DNA from: Variovorax paradoxus | GTDB taxonomy: Bacteria; Pseudomonadota; Gammaproteobacteria; Burkholderiales; Burkholderiaceae_C | Assembly (NCBI RefSeq): GCF_018614875.1 | Contig: NZ_JAGGNW010000001.1 | Location: 1 to 64,000 of the forward strand | Length of the DNA: 64,000 nucleotides | Direction of reading: 5' to 3' | Shown: positions 8,197-15,492 of the stretch, in pieces | Numbering within the stretch: the first letter of the stretch is position 1 | Layout of the letters: each line of letters starts with the position of its first letter | Program-made: the position numbers and the translations under genes | The notes under the pieces: generated by a model | Seen by the model: only the letters and a program-made list of their open reading frames with translations | What the model was told of the DNA's origin: nothing | Database searches by the model: none

Positions 8197-8398
8197 TCAC
8201 CAACTCACCCGCATGCCCACCGAACCGAAGGCCAGAGGGACACGCGCTCGTCACCCCCACGGCTGACGAGCATCCCAGCTCACCATAGACATTGACCTGC
8301 CGGCTCAGCGCCAAGGTGCCGCCGGCCGCGATCTCGGCCGACGTGTAGCCGCGTTTGGTGTCGATCCCCGTGCTGCCTGCCGGACCGGCAACAAGCAT
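8197..8398 (-). pseudogene. Autotransporter beta-barrel end, frameshifted fragment
   Basis: One frame gives GYTSAEIAAGGTLALSRQVN and VYGELG, matching the penultimate barrel strands of the neighbouring autotransporter (AGGLTLALNQTTSVYGEVG). A one-base frame change near 8235 is needed to read the last strand VPLAFGSVGMRVSW and its stop at 8197-8199, which ends in the terminal aromatic residue typical of outer-membrane barrels. No passenger or earlier barrel part remains. It is the tail of a second, deleted autotransporter or of an ancestral duplicate. Confidence 0.65.
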
Positions 8399-8443
8399 CC
8401 GGTCAAAAACTCCTGGCTCACAGCAACGTGCCCGGCAGTTGTC

Positions 8444-11400
8444 TCACCACTTCATGCGCAACCCGAGCGAGCCCTGCAGGGAAGTCTTCACATCCGTCGC
8501 GCCGCCCGAGGCCCACAGCTTGCCGACTTCGCCGTAGACGCTGGTCGTCTGGTTCAGCGCCAAGGTGAGGCCACCGGCCAGTTCGCTGACGGTGGAGCCC
8601 GTGCGGCTCGTGATGTCGGTGGTGGCGGCGGGTCCGATGAAGCGGGCCACGTCGGCACCGCCGCTCGCCTTGTAGACATTGAAGCGGCCGTAAGGCTGCA
8701 GCATGCCGAGGCTTGTCGCGATCTCGCCCTTCAGGCGCACGCCGATGCGCGCGATCCAGCCGTCGTCGCTGTCCTGCCGCACGCTCGCACCGGAGATTGC
8801 GATGTTGTCCAGGCCAAGGTGCTGGTGGATCAGCTGCAACTGCGGCTCGATCTTCCAGCCGCTCTCGCCGAGCGCGAAGGCCTGGCCCACCTCGATGGAC
8901 GCCATCAGGCTGTCGCCCTTGCCCGCGCTGCGCTGGGTCGACAGTGGCTCGACGGTGTAACGGTGCCGCCCGGCCTGCAGCACGGCATCGGCATAGAAGC
9001 CCGAATCGGCAGTCCAGGTGCCGTAGGCGCCAAAGTACTGGCTGCGCAGGTCGTTGGAGCCGACGGCCAGGTTGGCGATGCCGCTCGCGAAGCCGCTGAC
9101 CTTGACACTGCCGTCGAGCTGGCCGACGTACACGCCGGCACGCCAGTTCGAGGTGGCGAACAGGTCTGTGCCGGCCTGGAAGCCCTTGACGTTGCCATTG
9201 CTGTGCGGGCTGACGGTGCCTTGCTGGCGGATGTCGATGTCGGTGGCGATCACACGGCCCCAGGCACGGCGCTCCGTGCCCGTCGATGCGGAACCGCTGG
9301 CCTTGACGTCGTCGTCGCCGATGCGCTGGTGCAGGTTGCCGATCATGGCCAGGTCCATCTGGCGCACCTGGCTGGGCAATGCGGCGAGCAATGGGACTTC
9401 GGCGCGGTAGGCGGGAACCTGCACGGTGGTCGTGCCCGTGCCGCCTGTGCTGCCCGTACCGCCTGTCGAGCCGCCCGTGCCTGCCGGTGGCGTTGCCGGT
9501 GCCGTCGCCGTGGTGGTCGAGCGCAGGTACCAGTTCTGCCCGGCACCACTGGCGTCGGCGGCATACAGGCGGTATTCGTAGGCGCCCGCGTCGACGTGGC
9601 CGCCCGCGAGCGTGAACGCATCCCTGGTGCTTTGGGCCGTGGTGGTGGCGCCATTGAGCGCCGAGACCACTTCGATGCCGTTGCCGGTCGTCAGCGCACC
9701 CAGACCGCCGAGTTGGGTGATCTGCACGCTGGTCCGGCCGCTGGCCGAGGCGCTCGCGCCGTCGAGCACCAGCCGGTCGCTCACGCTGGTGCTGTCGCCC
9801 AGGAACGTGCCGAGCCGCAGCACGCCGTTGTTGCCGACATAGGCGCCGGTGACGGTGAGCGTGGTGCCCGGTGCGGTGCCCACCAGCGAGACGGTGCCGC
9901 TGTTGGCAAGCGAAGCGACCGTCTGGCTGAAGCCCGCGAGGTCGAGCGTGGCGCCGCTTTGCACGGTGTGCGCCGAGGCCGCGCTGAAGGTGCCGGTGGC
10001 GCCGGCCTTGAGGGTGCCTTCGGCCACATCGGTCGCGCCGGTGTAGCTGTTGGCACCCGAGAGCGTGAGGGTGCCGCTGCCCACCTTGGTGATGAAGCCG
10101 CCGCCGCTGATGTTGCCGCTGAGCGCTGCGTTGAAACTGCCGGTGTCGATGACCGGGTCGTTGCTGCCGGTCAGCACGACGGCATTGGCGAGATTCAGGC
10201 CGTCGGCCACGAAGCCGAGCGTGGTGCCGTCGTCCATCGCCAATGTGCCGGTGCCCAGCGCCAGGCTGTGGCCGACATTCAGCCGTCCCTGCTTGAGCGC
10301 GGTGCCGCCGCTGTAGCTGTTGGCTGCGGTCAGCGTGGTGGTGCCGGCGCCTTCTTTCACGAGCGAGCCGGTGCCGCTGAGGGTGCCCGACAGCGTGAGT
10401 GCGTTGGAGCGGTTGATGGCCAGCGTCCCGTTGTTCAGGACATCGCCCACGATGCTGCCTGCAGTGCCGCCGTTGCCGAGCTGCAGCGTGCCTGCACTGA
10501 TGGTGGTGCCGCCTGCGTAGCTGTTGTCGGCGGTGAGGATCGTGGTGCCCGTGCCGGCCTGCACCAGGGCGCCGGTGCCGCTGATGGTGCCCGACAAGGT
10601 CAGCGCGTTCGAGCGCTGGACGGTCAGCGTTGCGTTGTCGACGATGTCGCCTTGCACCGAGCCGGTGGTGCCGCCGTTGCCAAGCTGCAGCGTTCCCGCG
10701 GTCACGGTGGTGAGGCCGGTGAAGCTTTGGTCCGCGGTCAACGCAAGCACGCCCGCCCCCGTCTTTTCGATACCACCGGAGCCGCTGACCAACCCGGCGT
10801 AAGTTGCGTCGGTCGGTTGGGCGAAGCGCACGAGCCCGGCGTTGCTGATCGCCTGGGGTGCGAACCCCGCCGTGCTTTGCAGAGTGCCCTGTGCTGCGAC
10901 AGTCATGGTGCCCGCATAGGTGCTGGCATCGGCGCCCAGGATCAGGGTGCCGCCATTGACGGTCGCGCTGGCAATGCCCGAAGACGGCAGCGCCACGTTG
11001 AAAGTCCAGACCCCGGCGTTGCTCTGCAGTGTCTGGAATCCCCCCAGAGAAAGCGGCGCAAACGTCGATGCGGCGCCGTCTACGCTTTCGAGCGTGAGCA
11101 GGTTGGCTCCGCCTCCGCCATTGATGTTGCCGGTGATCGAGGATCCCGTGTAGGCATGCAGCGCATCGTTCCCGTTCGCGAAGTTGAGCGACCCGATGAC
11201 GCTGCCCTTGTTGGTGAAATCGACGGCTGAGGTGCCGTTGGCACCAAACACCGTGGCCGTGCCGGGATTGCTGCTGCCCGCCGCATAGCCCGCTTCCATC
11301 GTGCCGGTGTTCACAATGGTGTTGTTGCCGGAGTTCGCCTGGAACCAGATCGCAGCATGGGTCGACCGCACAGTTCCGTGGTTGATGATCGTATTGCCGC

Positions 11401-11914
11401 TGCCGACGGGATTGACGGCTTCCGAATTGCCGGCAGTTCCGTCGGCGAAGACGCTGGCGCCCTGCTCGATGAGGAGGGTGCTGTTGCTGTTGAACTCGAT
11501 CGTATTGGCACCGATGCCGCCGGGGTACAGACTGTTTCCGTTGGTGGAGCTGTTCTGGACCGTGGCGCCGCCGCGAACCGTGATGACGGCGTTGCTGCCA
11601 AGGCTGATCGCGGAGTTGTTACCCGTGCTGACCAACGCACGTGACTGGACATCCACCGAGGTGTTGTCGGCCGTGGTCGGCCCCGTCCCGACGGTCGTGA
11701 CTTGCGTTCCCCCCGTCGTGCCGCAGGTGATGGCCGCACCCGCGGCCACACAATTCGCCGCGGCTGGCATTGAGACGGCGGCCAGAACAAAAGCCACCGC
11801 TGCCCCTGCCGCGCTGGCGGCGACGCGCGCCTTCGAATGACCGCGGCTCAGTTCCGACGCGACTGTCCATGCTGCGAGAGCATCGTTCCACACGATGCGA
11901 AAAACTGTATTCAT
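8444..11914 (-). CDS. Type V autotransporter with PATR repeats
   Basis: A 1156-residue self-transporting outer-membrane protein. The start was set at MNTVFRIVWNDALAAWTVAS, an extended signal peptide region of the type found in large autotransporters, followed by a second hydrophobic core ending near SMPAAA. The passenger (about 70-850) is a beta-helix rich in Asn, Gly, Ser and Thr. It has several passenger-associated transport repeats of the form TTxLTAxNSYxGGTTI-GTLQLGNGG. A Gly/Thr/Ser-Pro linker precedes the C-terminal beta-barrel (about 885-1156), which ends LRMKW. Such proteins act in adhesion or biofilm. The gene stands alone, with a 16-bp palindrome in its promoter region. Confidence 0.9.
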   Translation of the reverse strand: MNTVFRIVWNDALAAWTVASELSRGHSKARVAASAAGAAVAFVLAAVSMPAAANCVAAGAAITCGTTGGTQVTTVGTGPTTADNTSVDVQSRALVSTGNNSAISLGSNAVITVRGGATVQNSSTNGNSLYPGGIGANTIEFNSNSTLLIEQGASVFADGTAGNSEAVNPVGSGNTIINHGTVRSTHAAIWFQANSGNNTIVNTGTMEAGYAAGSSNPGTATVFGANGTSAVDFTNKGSVIGSLNFANGNDALHAYTGSSITGNINGGGGANLLTLESVDGAASTFAPLSLGGFQTLQSNAGVWTFNVALPSSGIASATVNGGTLILGADASTYAGTMTVAAQGTLQSTAGFAPQAISNAGLVRFAQPTDATYAGLVSGSGGIEKTGAGVLALTADQSFTGLTTVTAGTLQLGNGGTTGSVQGDIVDNATLTVQRSNALTLSGTISGTGALVQAGTGTTILTADNSYAGGTTISAGTLQLGNGGTAGSIVGDVLNNGTLAINRSNALTLSGTLSGTGSLVKEGAGTTTLTAANSYSGGTALKQGRLNVGHSLALGTGTLAMDDGTTLGFVADGLNLANAVVLTGSNDPVIDTGSFNAALSGNISGGGFITKVGSGTLTLSGANSYTGATDVAEGTLKAGATGTFSAASAHTVQSGATLDLAGFSQTVASLANSGTVSLVGTAPGTTLTVTGAYVGNNGVLRLGTFLGDSTSVSDRLVLDGASASASGRTSVQITQLGGLGALTTGNGIEVVSALNGATTTAQSTRDAFTLAGGHVDAGAYEYRLYAADASGAGQNWYLRSTTTATAPATPPAGTGGSTGGTGSTGGTGTTTVQVPAYRAEVPLLAALPSQVRQMDLAMIGNLHQRIGDDDVKASGSASTGTERRAWGRVIATDIDIRQQGTVSPHSNGNVKGFQAGTDLFATSNWRAGVYVGQLDGSVKVSGFASGIANLAVGSNDLRSQYFGAYGTWTADSGFYADAVLQAGRHRYTVEPLSTQRSAGKGDSLMASIEVGQAFALGESGWKIEPQLQLIHQHLGLDNIAISGASVRQDSDDGWIARIGVRLKGEIATSLGMLQPYGRFNVYKASGGADVARFIGPAATTDITSRTGSTVSELAGGLTLALNQTTSVYGEVGKLWASGGATDVKTSLQGSLGLRMKW

Positions 11915-12067
11915 GATGTTCCTGATTGGTTCCGCCGCCGCGGTGTAGGGCGCATCCAAGCCAACATCAGGAAGAACGGCCTCTGCCGAACAAGCCCTCT
12001 GTACCGAAGCGCCGAGCGTGAGGGTGCGAGCTTATGTAGTAAGCGTTCGACTGCGAGAGGGTGCGCT

Positions 12068-12083
12068 GTTAACTCGAGTTAAC
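12068..12083. promoter_or_regulatory. 16-bp perfect palindrome, candidate operator
   Basis: GTTAACTCGAGTTAAC is a perfect palindrome, followed closely by a third half-site-like CATTAACTAA. It lies about 155 bases upstream of the autotransporter start and just before the decayed HxlR-type regulator on the other strand. It could be the operator of that regulator or of another dimeric repressor acting on the autotransporter. Confidence 0.5.
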
Positions 12084-12126
12084 TTTCATTAACTAATGCA
12101 CACATCACGCGCGATTTCGAATTCAC

Positions 12127-12390
12127 CTTGACGGCCTTACGCCTGACCAGCGGAACCCAGGTAACGCAAGCGGCGCCTAGCCTGAAGGATCTGGAGGCCG
12201 ATCGCGTGTTGGCGCGGACCGACTACAAGGAGGTGCCGCCGCGCGTGGACTACGCGCTGACCCCGCTCGGTCGCAGCCTGGCCGACGCGATCGTCCGCTG
12301 TGCACCTGGGGAACCGAGAACTCGGTGGAAATGGCAAGCATCTTCGCCAAGCGCGACGCTTTGGTGAGCACGACCTCAAGGCCCCTAGTC
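12127..12390 (+). pseudogene. HxlR-family regulator, truncated and frameshifted
   Basis: The reading LKDLEADRVLARTDYKEVPP, then YALTPLGRSLADAI, is the winged helix and wing of HxlR/MarR-like regulators. The N-terminal helices are missing or unrecognisable. After position 12298 the frame is lost. In another frame the natural continuation LCTWGTENSVEMASIFAKRD is present, so a small indel has broken the gene. It is divergent from the autotransporter, with the palindrome between them, and may once have controlled it. Confidence 0.6.
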
Positions 12391-12418
12391 CCATCGAGCG
12401 CTGATGAGCACGATCGTG

Positions 12419-12450
12419 TGTCCCTGGTTCGACCCCACGTCGAAGAGCCA
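12419..12450 (+). pseudogene. 3' half of a degraded tRNA
   Basis: TTCGACC in a T-arm-like context (CCTGG, loop, CCACG) is followed by a 7-base stretch, then GCCA. No matching 5' half with a D-arm was found upstream. It sits 8 bases before the first recognisable tRNA of the array and looks like a further decayed member. Confidence 0.35.
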
Positions 12451-12457
12451 AACCCCC

Positions 12458-12532
12458 AGCTCTTTAGCTCAGAGGCAGAGCAATCGGTCGATAACCGATA
12501 GGTCGACGTTTCAACATCGTCAAGAGCTACCA
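12458..12532 (+). tRNA. tRNA-Ile (GAT), atypical
   Basis: The acceptor AGCTCTT/AAGAGCT is perfect. The D-stem is GCTC/GAGC, the anticodon stem ATCGG/CCGAT, and the loop TCGATAA gives anticodon GAT. CCA is encoded. Two features are unusual: position 33 is C instead of the near-universal T, and the last T-stem pair (53:61) is T-T instead of G-C. Assignment is by manual folding. Confidence 0.7.
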
Positions 12533-12540
12533 GTTCAACG

Positions 12541-12614
12541 GTGCGCGTAGCTCAATGGTAGAGCCGCTGGTTGTGGTCCAGCTGACGACGGTTCGATTCC
12601 GTTCGTGCACCCCA
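12541..12614 (+). tRNA. tRNA-His (GTG)
   Basis: A complete cloverleaf. The acceptor GTGCGCG/CGTGCAC has one G-T pair, the D-stem is GCTC/GAGC, and the anticodon stem GCTGG/CCAGC carries loop TTGTGGT (GTG). The T-arm is GACGG-TTCGATT-CCGTT. C73 is followed by encoded CCA, and a G at 12540 can serve as the histidine-specific G-1. This is the most canonical member of the array. Confidence 0.85.
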
Positions 12615-12630
12615 TCTCAAGGAACATCAT

Positions 12631-12717
12631 CCCCGTGTGGCGGAACCGGTAGACGCGGCTGCCTCAAAAGCAGCTGCCCGCAAGGGCGTGTCCCTTCGAG
12701 TCGGACCTCGGGGACCC
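12631..12717 (+). tRNA. tRNA-Leu (CAA), atypical
   Basis: A class II tRNA with a long variable arm (GCCC GCAA GGGC). The anticodon stem GCTGC/GCAGC carries loop CTCAAAA, giving CAA. The acceptor CCCCGTG/CTCGGGG has one T-T mismatch. The T-stem GTCCC/CGGAC ends in a C-C mismatch at 53:61. The 3' end reads ACCCCA, so CCA is not encoded in register. Confidence 0.75.
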
Positions 12718-12726
12718 CATCCAATC

Positions 12727-12798
12727 GGTGCAGTAGCTCAGTGGTAGAGCGCTTCCCTCATGAGGAAGTGGTCGGTGGATCGTTCCCACCCTGCACCA
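12727..12798 (+). tRNA. tRNA with CAT anticodon (Met or Ile2), atypical
   Basis: The acceptor GGTGCAG/CTGCACC, D-stem GCTC/GAGC, anticodon stem CTTCC/GGAAG with loop CTCATGA, and T-stem GGTGG/CCACC all pair. The T-loop is ATCGTTC: positions 54 and 58 are A and T instead of the universal T and A. CCA is not encoded. Whether it is an elongator Met or an Ile2 tRNA (lysidine type) cannot be decided by eye. Confidence 0.75.
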
Positions 12799-12813
12799 CA
12801 AAAAAAAGACAAC

Positions 12814-12888
12814 GCGGGCATAGCTCAGAGGCAGAGCAACCGGCTTTTAACCGGTAGGTCGAGATCTCGGAATTCTCTGCCCGCACCA
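12814..12888 (+). tRNA. tRNA-Lys (TTT), atypical
   Basis: The acceptor GCGGGCA/TGCCCGC, D-stem GCTC/GAGC and anticodon stem ACCGG/CCGGT with loop CTTTTAA (TTT) are perfect, and CCA is encoded. The T-arm is abnormal: stem GAGAT/TTCTC ends in T-T at 53:61, and the loop CTCGGAA has C54 and G58 in place of T54 and A58. Confidence 0.75.
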
Positions 12889-12899
12889 CTTCATCCAAT

Positions 12900-12974
12900 G
12901 GACCTCTAGCTCAGTTGGCAGAGCGACGCTTTTACATGGCGAGGGTCCGGGGTTCGAGGCCGGGTCGGGTACCA
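12900..12974 (+). tRNA. tRNA-Val-like (TAC), probably degenerate
   Basis: The 5' half is typical (GGACCTC TA GCTC AGTTGGCA GAGC). The anticodon loop TTTACAT gives TAC on a stem with an A-A mismatch. The 3' half carries TTCGA and ends ACCA, but the last bases before it do not pair with the 5' acceptor strand. It is therefore probably a pseudo-tRNA. Confidence 0.5.
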
Positions 12975-13112
12975 AGCACCTCTCCCCAGCCGTAACGCAG
13001 TCAGACAGCGCGCGCCCCTCCGAAGCGCGAGGTCGCTGGGGCGGATCCGGCCGGCTGGTCCAACACATAGGAGATTCCCCGAAACCCTCGGCCATGAAAG
13101 GAGGCCGTCACC

Positions 13113-13676
13113 ATGAAACCGCAAGTTCTTCAGCTCGACATCCAGGGAACGCCGCAGGCCTGGATCTCGCTCGAGCAAGCTGCGTCGCACTACGCCACTG
13201 GTTCCGTCGTCTGGGAAGACGGTGAAGGCCCGCTGGCCACGATGCGCGGGGGCTTCAACGTGGCACGGGGCGTTCAGTCTCGCTTCGACATCTCGCCGAT
13301 CATTGCACTGAAGGGCTGCGCGAAGGTGAACCTGTTCGATCACGCGCCGGCCTTCAGCCGGCGCAAGCTCTTCGTGCGGGACCGCCACACCTGCGCCTAC
13401 TGCGCGCAGCGCTTCAGGGAAGCGGACTTGACCGTCGAGCACATCCTGCCGGAGAGCCGGGGAGGCGCCTGGGATTTCATGAATTGCGTCAGCGCCTGCA
13501 GGGCCTGCAACTCGCTAAAGGCCGCGCGCACGCCCGAGGAAGCCGGCATGAAGCTGGTCTACCTGCCCTACGTGCCGAGTCGGTGGGAGGACTTCCTGCT
13601 AGAAGGCCGCAACGTTCGGGCCGACGTGCACGAGTGGCTGACGAGCCGGCTGCCAAAGGGCTCAAGGCTGAACTGA
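13113..13676 (+). CDS. HNH endonuclease beside the tRNA array
   Basis: A 187-residue protein with a zinc-knuckle HNH nuclease domain at about residues 90-140. CAYC and CRAC form the two CxxC pairs, the catalytic His is in VEHILPESRGG, and a conserved Asn follows in DFMNC. The N-terminal 85 residues resemble the RING-less N-terminus of Burkholderiales stand-alone HNH proteins, with no domain I can name. The start has a perfect AAAGGAGG ribosome-binding site and a strong terminator follows, so it is expressed on its own. It lies 138 bases after the last tRNA of the array in the same direction. A homing- or mobility-type role is possible but unproven. Confidence 0.88.
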   Translation: MKPQVLQLDIQGTPQAWISLEQAASHYATGSVVWEDGEGPLATMRGGFNVARGVQSRFDISPIIALKGCAKVNLFDHAPAFSRRKLFVRDRHTCAYCAQRFREADLTVEHILPESRGGAWDFMNCVSACRACNSLKAARTPEEAGMKLVYLPYVPSRWEDFLLEGRNVRADVHEWLTSRLPKGSRLN

Positions 13677-13680
13677 ACGA

Positions 13681-13710
13681 AGGGGCGCTCCGCAAGGGGC
13701 GCCCCTTTTT
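13681..13710 (+). terminator. Rho-independent terminator after the HNH gene
   Basis: The stem AGGGGCGC/GCGCCCCT with a 10-base loop is followed by TTTTT, 4 bases after the stop codon. Confidence 0.85.
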
Positions 13711-13858
13711 CGTAGGCGACTTTGACGCGTCAGCCGCACGCGAGTCTGGGTGGGTGCTCGACGACGCCGACTCGCTCGGAACGCCCTTCGGTGGCGATCA
13801 GCCAAGAGCGGACCTTTGAACAGGAGGAGAATGTGGCAGGACCAGATCGACCTAACTC

Positions 13859-14212
13859 ATGAACAACCACACTGAGGAGGACCATCCGTGGGACGCCGCA
13901 CTTGCGAAGACGCTCCCCGGCAAAATGGTTCTCGTCGGACTTGCCTACTTTGGGTCGGATGCCGAGGAGCCATTCGAGCAGCAACAACTGTTCGGTCGGG
14001 TCATCTCTGCGGACCGGCGGAAGGGGATACTTTTATCCTTGGAAGGCCAAAGAACTGGCGAGCAATTCAACCTGCCTCCCGATACACGTTCTTTCCAAGA
14101 GGCGGGGCTTGGCGAGTATCGGCTTCGGTCCACGGGCGAAGCGGTCGTCAATCCGGACTTCACGGTGACCTTCTCGATACGCAAGCAGGCCAAGGCCCGG
14201 GGCGACGACTGA
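13859..14212 (+). CDS. Conserved hypothetical protein, 117 aa
   Basis: A small acidic cytoplasmic protein with no signal peptide or membrane segment. Recognisable features are PWDAAL near the start and a central hydrophobic strand KMVLVGLAYFG. A GILLSLEGQRTGEQFNLPPD segment follows, and the protein has the feel of a beta-rich single domain. Similar short proteins occur as orphan or immunity-like genes in Burkholderiales, but I cannot name the family. The start ATG has AGGAGG-like sequence only further upstream. It stands between the HNH terminator and a membrane protein gene. Confidence 0.6.
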   Translation: MNNHTEEDHPWDAALAKTLPGKMVLVGLAYFGSDAEEPFEQQQLFGRVISADRRKGILLSLEGQRTGEQFNLPPDTRSFQEAGLGEYRLRSTGEAVVNPDFTVTFSIRKQAKARGDD

Positions 14213-14296
14213 GTCCGGCCAGGAACCGGGTGTTGGTACCGCAAGTGAAAATCACCCGGATAGCGGACGTTCAAGCCCTGCGACTACGGTTATCAA

Positions 14297-14746
14297 ATGA
14301 GTTCCGATAGCAAACGCAACGTTGCCAACATATTCATTCTTCTGGGTTTGGTCCCGACCGTGTTGTGGCTAGGACTTTTCGCGATCAGTGGGGCACTGAC
14401 CCCGTGGGCGGCCGCCGGCATCATCTGGTTGGGGGTTCCTCTGTGTTTTCTGAGCCTCCTGATTTCCGGCAGTGCGTGGGTATGGGCGCAGGATCTTGCA
14501 AAAGCCAATCCTGAAAACTGGCACGGTGCTCACCGTATCCCTGGATGGATCGCGACCGGTGTCGGTGGCCTTGCAATTGGCGCGGTGATCGCGATCAACG
14601 CCCAAGGTTCGAGGACGCCTGCCGAACTCCCGCCTCGATCAGTCCAGTTGTCGGCGAAGGAAAGTGCAGAGATCGAAAGGCAGGCGAATTCAAAGATTGA
14701 ACAGTTGACCGGCAAACCTCATGCGTCGACCCTACCCGCTCGCTAA
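14297..14746 (+). CDS. Small membrane protein, 149 aa, unknown
   Basis: Three hydrophobic segments are visible at about residues 10-32, 36-62 and 82-102, followed by a polar C-terminal tail of about 45 residues that is probably coiled (SAKESAEIERQANSKIEQL). The topology suggests an inner-membrane protein with a soluble tail. No family is recognised. It follows the 117-aa gene by 84 bases and may be cotranscribed. Confidence 0.55.
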   Translation: MSSDSKRNVANIFILLGLVPTVLWLGLFAISGALTPWAAAGIIWLGVPLCFLSLLISGSAWVWAQDLAKANPENWHGAHRIPGWIATGVGGLAIGAVIAINAQGSRTPAELPPRSVQLSAKESAEIERQANSKIEQLTGKPHASTLPAR

Positions 14747-14749
14747 TGG

Positions 14750-15045
14750 CGGATGCGGCCACTATTCCGCTTTCGGGGCGTCCACCACCTGAGACATGCG
14801 CGTTAGCGGCTTCAAGGCTTGCAACCAACGCCTTTGCCTGCTCGACGTTCAACTCGATTTCTGTGTTCGCCTGTACACAATCGTCGGTGATCGCCTCGTC
14901 AGTCGAACTCCTTTTCGGAGATGTCGAGATCAGGATGAATTTCCCAGGTCTCGAGATTGATGTGACCAGGGTGAATGTTCGCGGTGACCTCCAAGAATCC
15001 CTGTCGATAGCAAACATCGTTAAAGCGGATCTTTTTGGCACCCAT
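14750..15045 (-). pseudogene. Frameshifted small hypothetical gene
   Basis: A good ribosome-binding site (GAGGAGCTACTGAC) precedes the ATG at 15045. The first frame, 48 codons, reads to EIHPDLDISEKEFD and stops at 14899-14901. The protein clearly continues in another frame as DEAITDDCVQANTEIELNVE, then QAKALVASLEAANA. Removing four bases (TGAC, next to an identical GAC) restores one frame. Either a small duplication has broken the gene or the sequence has an error. The function is unknown. Confidence 0.5.
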
Positions 15046-15492
15046 GTCAGTAGCTCCTCGGTTGGGAGCGAGAGGATAGCGTAGGGTTCGTCGTCACCGG
15101 CCTCGCTCCGAGCGAACCTCAGCTTGCCGGCATTTCATCGAGTCGCGGCTACTTCCGGCTTGGGCCCAAAGGCCCGAGGCGGCGACCGGCTGCAGTCGGC
15201 CGGCCAGGAGCGGACTGTCGCTGCCGTCGCTCAGCGAGCCCTACTCACGCTTCACACAAGACTGGACGTTCGAGGGCGCCGCTCAATCCGCTCGCAAGCA
15301 GACATACGAGAACAAGGCGAGCGTGAACGTGCAGAGAGAATCCAGGCCATCGACTGATCGGATCATCCATTCGGCACGGCCTCGTCCTCCTCGCGGGCGT
15401 CGCGGCCTATGCGCTGATGCCGTTCGCGCTGGCCATGGGGAAACACCGTCGCCGCGTTGGAGATTCGGAGAGGCTGAGTACGGAGCATCGGA
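15046..15492. other. Intergenic stretch without a supportable gene
   Basis: About 450 bases of GC-rich sequence. It contains a patch rich in CGGCCGGC-type inverted sequence around 15190-15220, similar to dispersed intergenic sequence of Burkholderiales. A short hydrophobic frame around 15372-15440 (GLVLLAGVAAYALMPFALAM) has no start site upstream and overlaps the next gene antisense. No gene is called. Confidence 0.4.

Noticed and set aside
10320..10750. Repeated DNA in the autotransporter as a CRISPR-like array
   Set aside because: The repeats are diverged coding repeats (PATR units) in one open frame, with no regular spacers.
8819..11230. Very long plus-strand open frame of about 800 codons
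   Set aside because: It is antisense to the autotransporter. Codon 3 GC bias of the real gene opens the opposite strand, and the product is low-complexity with no domain.
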